Positions 10,908 through 21,049 of a stretch of 64,000 nucleotides of DNA are shown one piece after another (positions within the stretch are counted from its first letter, which is position 1; each line of letters begins with the position of its first letter). The translations under genes and the position numbers were made by a program. This DNA comes from Hemileia vastatrix (taxonomy: Eukaryota; Basidiomycota; Pucciniomycetes; Pucciniales; Zaghouaniaceae): NCBI GenBank assembly GCA_030280995.1, contig JASXTE010000001.1, forward strand, positions 30,784,606-30,848,605. Reading direction: 5' to 3'. Under the pieces are notes generated by a model. The model was given only the letters and a program-made list of their open reading frames with translations, searched no databases and was not told where the DNA came from.

Positions 10908-13900
10908 CAACCTGATGCCACGGCTAATTGTGCTTTTGTCTTCCCTTCTGATGAAGAATTCCTTTTTACAGCTGTTGCCTGCTTGTCTGAAAAATCAAAT
11001 TCTGACTGCATTATCAACGCTTCTGCTTCCATGGCTTCTCATTCCTCAAACCTTTCTCCAATTATTGATTCTGGGGCCAGCTGTCATATGTTTAACAACA
11101 GAGACAGTTTTATCAGCTTTCAACCTGTCAACATTCGAATTCAACTTGCTGGTATTGGGAAATCAATCTATGAAACTGGAAAAGGAACTGTTTCTGCTTC
11201 TGGAGGAATGGAAGGAAAAGTTTTCTTTTCTGATGCTCTTTATGTCCCTGATCTTGGAAGGAATCTCATCTCCCTGGGATGTCTTTGGAGAACTGGTTGT
11301 CTTCTCATCCCTGCACCAGTTAATCCTACATCAAACTTCATTATTTCACGTAATGGAAAGAATTATATGGGAGGAGTCATCTCCAATTCATTATTTGAAG
11401 TTTCTGTGGTTCCACAAGGCATGTCTCCCCCTAATTCCTCAGCTCTCCATGCAAAAGCTTCAAGTCAGTCTCTAACTCTCTGGCACAACAGATTAGGACA
11501 TCCCTACGCCCCATATATTCAAAAACTTTTTAATGGAATGGCATCTGATGTATCTAGTTCTAGTTTGTCTGATTCTGAAATGCATTTTTTTGAACCGTGT
11601 GTGTTGGGTAAACAAACCCATGCTTCCTTTCCTGGCCAGTTGCCTGTTGCCAAAAATCCTCTTGAAGTTATCCACACGGATTTATCTGGGAAAATTCAGC
11701 CTCCTTCTTTTGATGGTTCTCAGTATTACCTTAAGTTCACTGATCAGGCCACTTCATACCGTCATGTTTACCTTCTTTCCTCAAAAGCCCAAGTATTCAA
11801 ATATTTCTTGGAATATAAGGCATCTGTGGAGCTGCAATCTGGCTTCAAAATCAAAAAGCTTGTTTGTGACGGTGGTGGTGAGTACATCAACTCTAGTCTG
11901 GTCAACTTTCTTAAACAACATGGCATTTCTCTTCAAGTTACGGCTCCTTACACTCCCCAACAAAGTCCAATTTCTGAGAGAGGAAACCGTATTACCACTG
12001 AAAAATCCAAAACCATGATGTTTCATTCTAATGCACCAATTCACCTATGGTCAGAAGCAGTTAAAACAGCAGTATATCTTGAAAACAGATTACCAACCAA
12101 AGCTCTTCAAAATAAGTCAACTACTTTTGAAGCATGGAATAAATCCAAACCCAGAGTTTCACACCTCAGAGATTTTGGTTGTGCTTGCTATGCCTTCCTT
12201 GATAAACATCAATGTCCTGGAAAGTTTTCAGCTAATGCCAGAAAGTGTGTCATGCTTGGATATGAAGTTGGAACAACAAATTATCGTGTTTGGGACCTTG
12301 AGCTTAAAAAGATTGTTATTGCCAAATCTGTGGCCTTCAATGAAAATTTCTTCCCCTTTCTTGACTCCAGATTTAAGCGCCCTCAATGGTCACAACTGAT
12401 GAAGCAAATTCCAGATCAAATTCATGACAGTCAACCACTTCCAACACCTGGCCTTTCCTTTTCTCCAGCTCAATCTCCTTCTGAGTCTCCAACTCGTGAT
12501 CAATCCTCAGGAAACATCTCTGATTCACATTCTGAAGATAATTCTCCTTCTTCTTCTTCATCCTCTGATTTTCACATGTCAGGCACACCTTCCAATTCAA
12601 CTCCTTGTCCTTCACCTGGCCACTTAACAAGATTACCTCATTCCAATGTCCAAGATGAAGAAGGTTCCAGTCAATCTGATCCATCATATTCATCAATTGA
12701 GCCAGACAATCCAGCAGATCCTGATTATGTTCCCTCATCACAATCCCCCAGTTATTCTGACAACTCTTCAGCTGAAACATCAACTCCTGAACATTTACGT
12801 CAGATTTATTATGATCATTATCAACATGATTCCTACTCTGATTCTCCTGATCCTCTTGGGTTATATGCAGCAAATGCCTTTGCTTTCTCTCTAGAAGCTC
12901 CCTTGCTAGCTCATGAAATTCCTGAACTCCAGTGTTATAAGCAAGCAATCTATTCCAAATATTCAGCAGAATGGGCAGAGGCTGTGAAACATGAACATCA
13001 AGCACTTCAGCGTTGTAACACTTGGAAAATTGTCCCCAGGCCTGAAAAAGCTAATGTAATTGGCTGCAGGTGGGTTTTCAGGGTTAAACCTAATGCTGAT
13101 GGTGGTGTTTCAAAGTTCAAAGCCCGTTGTGTAGCAAAAGGATATTCTCAAATCCTAGGAATAGATTTTCATGAAACTTTTGCACCCACTTGACGGATCA
13201 CTTCTCTCAGGACCATTCTTTCTTTAGCAGCTTATTTTGACTGGGATGTTCATCAAATGGATGTAGTGGCAGCTTTTCTCCAGGGAAACTTAAATGAAAC
13301 TGTTTATATGGAACAGCCTGAAGGAACACTAACTGCTGGAAATGAAGGTAAAGTTTGCCAATTGTTGCGTCCTCTTTATGGCATCAAACAAGCTCCCTTC
13401 TGCTGGAATTCACGTATAAATGACTACTTGTGCAAGCTCAACTTCTCCCCCCTTAAGTGTGATTGGTGTGTGTATGTTTGGAGAAACAAATCACAAATCT
13501 GTATCATTTATCTTCATGTTGATGATATGGTCATTACTGGTAATCATTTTCTTTGGTTCAAAGACAAAATCAAAACTGAATTTGAGATGGATGATCTTGG
13601 TCCTGCCACTTGGATTTTGGGAATGCGTCTCACCAGGAACCAAACAGCACGTACTCTTTCTTTATCACAAGAATCTTATGCTGAAAAAGTTTTGTCCAAC
13701 TGGAATATGGCCAACTGTAATCCCAGTCTTACTCCCTTATCCCCAAATGATTATCCTGTCAAAGCAACCAGTGAAGAAATTGCTGAATTCAATTCTCTGA
13801 AAATCAATTACCGCTCTGCTATTGGTGCACTCAACTATTTGTCTGTTGCAACAAGACCTGATCTCTCTTTTGCAGTTGGTGCATTATCTCAACATCTCAT

Positions 13901-14522
13901 TGAACCAGGTATCAAACACTGGCTTGCTGTCAAACACAATTTCAGATATCTGTGTGCCACTTCATCATCATCTCTCACTTTTGTAGGAAAATGCCCAATT
14001 TCAAATCATCCATCACTCTGTCCTCTTATTTACTCTGACAATGATTATACTGGGGATCCTGATACCAGGTGCTCAACTGGAGGGTATGTTACCATACTCA
14101 ATGGAGGAGCTATTTCCTGGAGTTCTAAAAAGCAGCAAGTTGTCACTATCTCTAGTATTGAGGCTGAGTTAAGAGGCATTGTGGATGCTGGATGTGAAGC
14201 AATCTGGCTGACTAAATTACTTACTTCCTTCAATATTCCTAAATCACCTTCACCTTTAATCCTTGCTGACAATTCCAGTTCCATTTCACAATGCAAGGAT
14301 TCACTCAGATACCATCAAAGATCAAAACATGTGGACACTCAACTTTGTTGGATTACTGAAAGCATCAACAAAAAACATTTTCAGCTTCAACACATTTCAA
14401 CTGAACACATGGTGGCTGATCTTCTTACAAAATCTTTGGGAAAAGTCAAGCTGTCTTATCTCCTCAAACTCATGGGTCTGGTATTAAGGGGGGGTGTTGA
14501 AATTTCTGCCTCTAATACCTGA
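10908..14522 (+). pseudogene. Copia-H A pol (protease, integrase, RT, RNase H)
   Basis: One frame carries PIIDSGASCHM (protease), LWHNRLGHP (GAG-pre-integrase) and CEP-type zinc-binding residues, one of which looks changed (FFEPCVLG). Integrase follows (HTDLSG, VCDGGGEY, SERGNR), then a ~200-residue Ser/Pro-rich linker, RT (CRWVFRVK, QMDVVAAFLQG, LHVDDMVITG) and RNase H (YSDNDYTGD, KQQVVTISS). A TGA at 13191-13193, where sister copies have GGA, cuts the RT. The frame reads through the PPT and stops 28 nt inside the 3' LTR (TGA at 14520-14522). Confidence 0.88.
14486..14494 (+). other. polypurine tract of Copia-H A
   Basis: AAGGGGGGG sits immediately before the 3' LTR start TGTTGAAATTTC. The G run is 7 here and in D and H, and 9 in copy B. 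Confidence 0.85.
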
Positions 14523-15167
14523 CCCATTCCTTACTCCAGCTTCTTACCATTGTCTCAAGTCATTCTCCTTGCTCATATCCTCTTTTCCTGACTTTTTCCA
14601 CCGAGGAACTTCAAATATACGAGCTCCAGCACCAAGAACAACATTTCTTTCCCACCTGGAGTCAATGTATTGATTCTGGACCTCGAGGACGTGTTTCTTT
14701 ACCTGGAGTGTGAATCTTTTCCCTGGATGAGAATTTTTTCTTTGGATGTGAACCTGTCTCTTTTCCTGTATTGTAGTTTAGTAGTTTTGTCGACGTCGTG
14801 TTAGTTTCTATTGTTTTGGATGGTGGACTTTTTCATATAATGAGCCCTCTCTTTGCCATTTCCGTTTTCCCCATCCAAATCTTTTTCTTTCTCTTTCTCT
14901 CTATTCTCTTTATCCCTTCCACTGCTTTCCCTTTTGGCCGCATCTGACAGTCTTTGCACTGTGTGGGGAGAATAGAGTCTTTTGTCCAGGTTCTTTCCTT
15001 TTCTTTTCTGTTATCTTTTCTCTAATTCTCTTAGTCCTAACCACAGCAACTCACACTTGTGTCCCTTATAGTTTTAGCACACGCTTTGTTGTAGTTACTT
15101 GTTGTTGTAAGGTGCACAGTTACTGATTAACCTGAGTTTAGCTTTCCTCTGTGCTGAAACTTCTTCA
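14495..15167 (+). repeat. Copia-H A 3' LTR, short form (673 bp)
   Basis: It has the same ends as the 5' LTR but module order X-Y-Z only. The second X-Z block (about 208 bp) is missing, as expected from recombination or template switching between the two Z repeats. Confidence 0.88.
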
Positions 15168-15220
15168 TCCTGCAACAACTCCCAAACACAAACACATTCA
15201 AAGAAAAGATTGCACAAACC

Positions 15221-16005
15221 ATGGTCCTGAACTCAATTTCGCCAGAAATCAAATCTCAAATGATAGAGGTCAAACCTGTTTTCAACCTGTACCAAGAAGA
15301 GCTGGACTCACGTTTCATTATCCCATCAAAAGCCTCACAACTTAATGCATGGGACCAAATGCCAAACCTTAGCCTGAAAGATTTTGACGATCCCATGCTC
15401 CTCATGGCACATTTTAAAGAATGTGTTGAAAACTTCAAAAAACATGGCCCCAAAATTAACAAAGAGACAGTTCTTGGCATTTTACTACAACTATCAATGA
15501 AAAGTAACCCAACCTTCTATGACAAAGTCCTAGAGGACAATGAGTTAAGTTGAAGGTCTCCGGAGAGTACCCGTCTTATCAAGAACTAGAACGGGTGCTA
15601 TCAATTGTATGGGACCTCCAGAAGGCCGTCCAGGCACTAATTCCCAACAGCTAAACACTCGGTAGTCTCACTGCCGCCACCGCCACTACAACACATGAAG
15701 CTGCAACTAAAAGTGACCCCTCCATGATCAAAAGTCCTCAAGCAGCAGCAGCTCGTGTTCCCCTATGCTGGAATTGCAACTCACCCAATCACATACAAGC
15801 CAACTGTCGTCGCCCTCCCACCTTTGGACAACAACTAAGGCAGCGCAGTTTACCTCCTCCTCAACTAAACCAGTCATACAGGGCCTTCTATCCCGTCTAT
15901 GCTCCTGTACCCATGGTGCCTAACTACCAAAACCCAAATATGCCTAGACCTGCAACAAACAACAAAATAGACAACTACCGCCCAACATACCCACAACACT
16001 TGTAG
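15221..16005 (+). pseudogene. Copia-R gag with zinc knuckle
   Basis: It starts at an ATG (MVLNSISPEIKSQM) 54 nt after the copia-H LTR. The first 110 codons are helical and end at a TGA at 15551-15553. After a frame change an ORF from 15724 encodes a canonical CX2CX4HX4C knuckle at 15766-15807 (CWNCNSPNHIQANC) followed by a Pro/Asn/Gln-rich tail. The order agrees with the Gag of Ty1/copia elements, where the knuckle binds genomic RNA. Confidence 0.75.
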
Positions 16006-17157
16006 TGTACAATAGCACCTGTCACAGATAACAAACCAAATGTCAGACAGGCCAAAGTAGTTGAGGTTATTGACGACCAACCAATGGCTGCGTCAGTTTT
16101 GGTAGAAAACCTCCCAACGACATCTTCAAGAAGCTCTGACACAGCCTTCCTGGATTCATGAGCAACACACCACCTCACCCGAAATAAAGATCTGTTAGTG
16201 AACTTCAAGCTCTTACCGCGTCCAATACCTCTGACTGTAGCAACTAATGGCAATAAAAATTTTATTACAGGATTGGGTACAATGTTGCTTACTGGGATTC
16301 ATGGGGAGACTATCAGTATTAGACCCGTCCACTACTGCTCAACAGCATTGGGTACCTTAATTTCTCCTGCTGCATTACTCAATAGAAAGATGCTAATGAC
16401 AACTTGTGGTGATTCATTTATTTTCTGGAAAGAAGGACAACAAAGACTTATAGCATGCCGTGTACATAGAAAATGGATTCTACCTAATCCAATAAAACCC
16501 CAATCCATTACATGTGACCAGAAACACACAATTTCTGTAAATGACATTCCCTTGACTCACTCAGACTCCTCAACTATTACAGCTCACTCACTAGTCCCAA
16601 TATCACTCCCAGACATATAACTCCCTACAATGGTACGCACAAAAGATGAAGAGGAACTATACTCCTGGCACTGTAAATTTGGTTATGCCTCATTAAGACA
16701 ATTACGCCAAATGATAGCCAGAAGGATGGCAGAGGGCCTACCAGAAAAGCTTCCCCCTGGGAACATCATCTGTCATTCATGCTGAATATGCAAAAGTAAG
16801 AGACGTTTCTTGTTAGACTCTACAGGGCGCCACCCATCTAGACTAGAAATTCTAACCGCTGATCTCATTGGTCCCTTAGAAGAAGTGACATCTGCCAATG
16901 GTCTGTACGCCTTAACCATGAGAGATATTGGCACCTCCTATGGAGAATGCCATATCCCAGCCAACAATTCTGATGCTGTCAACGTGATTAAAAAAACAAT
17001 AATTCGACTGGAAAATCAGACCAACTGCAAAGTGAAAGTCTTCAGGTCAGACAACGGAGGCAAATTTAGAAATAAGAAGAAGTTAGCTACCTTTTTTGAA
17101 GAAAAAGGCATTAATCACGAGCTTACCTTACCTTATTTTCATGCGCAGAATGATTGA
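16006..17157 (+). pseudogene. Copia-R protease and integrase, broken
   Basis: The retropepsin motif reads LDS-stop-ATHHLT: the Gly codon of DSG is a TGA at 16159-16161. Downstream are a GAG-pre-integrase-like HCKFGYASLRQL, a CxxC with an intervening stop, the first integrase Asp in ILTADLIGPLEE and the second in FRSDNGGKF. The Glu region follows after a stop at 17155-17157. The ORF at 16810-17156 is the longest clean piece of the integrase core. Confidence 0.75.
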
Positions 17158-19218
17158 GTAGAACATTACAACCAGAGCGTTGATGAAATGGGACGCACAA
17201 TTCTACATGAAAGTGGACTTCCCAAATTCTTTTGGGGTTTTGCGTATCGATGGGCATCCTACATCTTAAACAGACTACTAAATGTCACAAGTACCACAAT
17301 GATGCCCTAAAAATCCATGCTCAATATAAAACCACAGTTAGATCTCCTTAAAAAATTTGGTGAACAAGCTTATGTACATATCCCAAAAGAAACACGTCGC
17401 AAACTTGACGACCGTGCAAGGTGATGCATCATTGTGGGATACCCACAGGGATCCAAGGGTTGGCTCTTCTGGGAACCTGAAGGAAAAAGCTTGCTGTCTT
17501 TGGTGTGGGCAGACTTTGCGAGTCAACAGATATCTCCTACATTCATTAAGATGACCATTGACCACATCACAAATGCTTCTTCAGTATACTCAACCAAATT
17601 GCACCTGGGTAACTTCTGCCGAGAAACACAGTTCACAGACCAGGAATCTCTTGTAGCAACAATTGAAAAGAACGCGGGATTCTTTGCTCTCCCAACTCCC
17701 AAAACCTTCAAAGAAGCAATGAAATCACTCAATGCAAATGAAAGGAAGAAGGCTTGCAAATCCAAACTGGAAAACCTACTAAAAATGAATGTATGGGAAC
17801 GTAAAACTCCTCCAATTGGCGCCCGAATACTTGATGCACAATGGGTGTTCACCAAAAAGCGAGATGGGTCTAATGTTGTGCAGCGACAAAAGGCAAGGTA
17901 CATGGCAAAAGGGTTTAAACAGATTCCCGGCGTCGATTTCTCTGAGACTTTTTCCCCCACTGCTACTTTCATGTCCCAACGTTTAATATTGACTGTCGCA
18001 GCTGCCAATAATTGGCCTGTCCACTCTTTCAACGTTACCGCAGACTATCTCCACAGCGCCATTGAAGAGGACATCTGGGTACGGGATACACCAGGTTTTG
18101 AGCTAAACAACAGACAGGCACTGAAACTGAAGAAGGCGTTATATGGCACATTCCAGGCAGCCAGGTGTTGGTGGCAGCATTTAAGCACCACTTTGAAGGA
18201 GTCGGGTTATGAAGTATCCAAATAAAATACCAGCGTGTACTTCCTAACAAAGAAAAAAATCAAGACTTTCATATGGATCCATGTAGATGATGGCCTAGTA
18301 GCCAGAGATTGCGTAGAAAGCCTAAAGACCCTTGAAACTTGCCTGAAGAAGTCATTAGTCATTAAGTGGGAAAACGGCTTGGATTCAATTGTGGGGATTA
18401 ACTCTGTCAGGACAACTTGTGGTTTTCTCCTAAGTCAAACCCCCCTCATAGTTAAGACTATAGAATCCAGCGGCCAACCTACCATACCAAGAGACACTCC
18501 CCTGCTATCAAAAATTTTCCTGTCAACACCTCCAGCAGATACAAAACCATTAAAGGCAACCGAATACTTGTTGATAGTGGGTTCCCTGAGTTACATTGCA
18601 ACTGGTACTTGACCCAATATTTTATTTGCCATGAATCTACTCTCAAGATTCGCCAAATGTCCTCGTGAAGAACACTGGTCAGCTATTTGTCACCTGTTAG
18701 GCTATCTAGAACAAACTAAAGATAAAAAACTATACCTCGGCCCCCAATCATTTCTCACAGGAAAATTAGAAGCCTACTTTGACTCCAACTGGGGCGGAGA
18801 AAGCTCAAAATTGACAGGCCGAATGGCAATCCTGCTCCATGGCTCACTAATATTCTGGAGCTCAAAGAGAATGCCATGCGTAGCTACCTCTACCAGCCAT
18901 GCTGAACTCATGGCACTAAGTTCAGCGACGAGACTTGGTATATGGGTTCAAAATCTACTCCAACAACTTGTTAACTTCACGCGACCTCTCACTCTCAAAT
19001 GTGACAACCAAGTGACTGTCAAAATAGCCAATGACCAAGCCTCCAATACATGAACAAGACACGTGGAAAGAGATTTTTTTTATGTAAATGAGCAGCTATA
19101 TAAAAGTAATGCTGAACTAGAATGGGTAGATACCAACAGTCAATCGGCAGACATATTCACAAAAAGTCTTAGTAATGTGCTACACAATGGGGATTGCGTT
19201 CAACTGAGTATTAGATAG
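17158..19218 (+). pseudogene. Copia-R integrase end, reverse transcriptase and RNase H
   Basis: The RT N-terminal part is at 17434-18225 (DAQWVFTKKRD, KARYMAKGFKQIPGVDF, SFNVTADYLHSAIEEDI). A TAA at 18223-18225 precedes the catalytic IHVDDG (VDD at 18283-18291). RNase H follows after a TGA at 18610-18612: YFDSNWGGE, SSKRMPCVATSTSHAELM and LKCDNQ. A TGA at 19051-19053 separates the last ~55 codons, which end ADIFTKSL. Stops are spread along the gene, so it is an old copy. Confidence 0.8.
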
Positions 19219-19220
19219 TT

Positions 19221-19240
19221 TATATATATATATATATATA
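19221..19240. repeat. (TA)10 microsatellite
   Basis: Ten perfect TA units lie just after the end of Copia-R pol and before its PPT. Confidence 0.95.
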
Positions 19241-19299
19241 TTATTCCTTCTATTTTGTCTCTACTTCTACAGGGGTGCTGAGGCTTGGTGAGGGGCGGG

Positions 19300-19440
19300 T
19301 GTTAGGTCATACTCACCTGTGCCGCAGCAACCCTAAGTGGTGTATATAGTTACAAGCATAATATAGTACGTGTGGGTGTGTGAAGAGAGTAATAATATCA
19401 ATCATCATCTAAATCAACCAAGCGACTGTTCCAATACACA
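19300..19440 (+). repeat. Copia-R 3' LTR (about 141 bp)
   Basis: A purine-rich tract (GGTGAGGGGCGGG) is followed directly by TGTTAGGTCATACTCACC. The candidate end is CCAATACACA at 19440. This gives TG...CA ends and a short LTR, but without the 5' LTR the right edge is not proven. Confidence 0.6.
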
Positions 19441-20917
19441 CAAATTTTTCTGCCTTGTCATTTCTGTTAATTCTATTACCACTCCCCACCCTTTTATTTC
19501 CCTCCTGGTACATTTGCTAAACCTCTTAAGCTTCAAAATATAAGTTTAAGCCCTCCTCACTATTTTCACTTTTAACACAACTCCACCCCTTTTGAAACCT
19601 CTTGTTCACCTCTCATTCCCCTCAATCACCCAAATCACCTCCGTTAGCCCTCACCAGCCTTTCTCTCACATTCTCAAAATATTACTCACCTCCCCAGTCT
19701 ATTGTCCACATCCCCCAGCTCTCACTTACCTCCCCTAGCCCTTTCTCACCTTCCCAAGACCTTTCCAGCCCTTTACTCACCTCCCCCAGTCCCTTACTTT
19801 GGCTGGTAATGTGAGTGAGGTGCTGTATAGACTAAGGAGGGCTGGGAGAAGTGAGTGAGAGGCTTTTATCACCTCCCCCAGCCTCCCCTGCCCCTTCATT
19901 TGGCGGGAGATGTGAGTGAGGTGCTGTAAAGACTAATTAGGGTTGGGAGTAGTAGGTGAGAGGCTTTTATCACCTCTCCTAGCCCTTTAAAGACCCTCTC
20001 TCACCTTTGCCAGCCTTCCCGAAGTGGATTAGGGGCTTTTATAACCTCTCCCAGCCCTGTAAAGCCCCTCTCTCACCTTCTCCAGCCTTACCCAGTCCCT
20101 CAATTTTTCTGGGTGAGGTGAGAAATGAAATTGGAGAGGTGAAAAAAGTGCTCGGGAGGCATGCAAGGGCTTGGAAAGTAGCCAATTTTTGATAAACTTG
20201 AGAATAATTAATATGTATAAATTAGAAATAACAAGAAATAAAATATTGAGGAATTATAAACCATTCCAAGTGGTAAATAAAGTAACTAAATACATATTTC
20301 AGAATTTGAGTTGCTTGTATTTACCAAATAAATGTGGCCAAGTGTTGAGAAAGGAAGATATTTGTAGGGAAGAAACATGAAAAAAAATACAAAGTAAAGT
20401 AAAACTAAACAATGACAGTGGGCTGGGAAAGGTGAGTGAGGTTCTGGGGGAGGTGTGAGAAATAAAGAGAAGAGAAGGGAGAGGCGTGGAAGGAGAGGAG
20501 AGTCGTTTTCTTACTGTGAAGGGAAGGGATAGGGTAGAAAGGGTAAGTAGATGGCAAGGTTAGTAACAAGATAAGGGGGGTAGGATGTGAAGGCAGATTA
20601 AAGATAAGGTAGAATTAGGGGAGGAAGGTATCAGATAGAAGTCCCACTTGGAATTCTACCAGGAATTATTTCAGGAAGCAAAAAAAGCACTAGACCTCTA
20701 GTGCAAACTTTTTTCCTGCTGTGAATATATTTTGAACTATTAATCAACTGTTGTTAAATAAAGGTTCAAATCAGTTTCAAGGTGTTTTCAAAGTAAATTC
20801 AATATTTCTTCATGATTGTTTCATCACCACTTCAATGTGTTCTGAAAAAGATATGAATTAGGGCTCAAGGTTGCAGACTTGCTAGCAAGTCCGCCCCCCA
20901 TATTGCGTGGTGACATT
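19441..20917. repeat. CT-rich then GA-rich minisatellite region with palindromes
   Basis: From about 19560 to 20160 the plus strand is pyrimidine-rich with degenerate tandem units built from CTCACCTCCCCCAGCC. A unit containing GTGAGTGAGGTGCTGTA recurs at 19811 and 19911 (about 100 bp apart), and AGCCCTxTAAAG recurs about 70 bp apart near 19981 and 20053. From 20420 to 20660 the composition inverts to GA-rich. An imperfect hairpin spans 20673-20718 (inner arms GCACTAGA/TCTAGTGC). A 16-bp perfect palindrome is at 20876-20891. No gene is supported; ORFs here are low-complexity artefacts. Confidence 0.65.
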
Positions 20918-21049
20918 TTTTTGTTAATTAATTGATTTTCAAATAAAATTTAAAATTTTTGTTTTGTTAAAAATCATTTGATTATATTATATTTTGAAAA
21001 TACTAATTTGAACCATTAAAATCATTTTGATTCTTTGTTCACAGTTTTT

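Larger units (their letters stand above)
9035..15167 (+). mobile_element. Copia-H A, full-length but decayed LTR retrotransposon
   Basis: 5' LTR 9035-9915, PBS from 9916, internal region to 14494, PPT 14486-14494, 3' LTR 14495-15167. The two LTRs differ in length (881 and 673 bp) because the 3' LTR lacks one internal repeat block. The flanks do not match: AGCAT, gypsy gag, on the left and TCCTG, Copia-R leader, on the right. The copy is therefore probably a recombinant of two insertions rather than one intact event. Gag-Pol carries frameshifts and stops. Confidence 0.9.
15168..19440 (+). mobile_element. Copia-R, copia element of a second lineage, 5' LTR missing
   Basis: The copy starts abruptly after the Copia-H A 3' LTR in what looks like its own gag leader. 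It continues through gag, protease, integrase, RT and RNase H to a PPT and a short 3' LTR. Codon use and motifs differ from Copia-H. The RNase H motif SSKRMPCVATSTSHAELMAL resembles copia elements I recall from basidiomycetes. Many stops and gaps; inactive. Confidence 0.8.

Noticed and set aside
19602..20192. ORFs in the CT-rich minisatellite
   Set aside because: They are tandem-repeat translations rich in Ser/Pro/Leu, have no domain, and lie in a composition-biased stretch.
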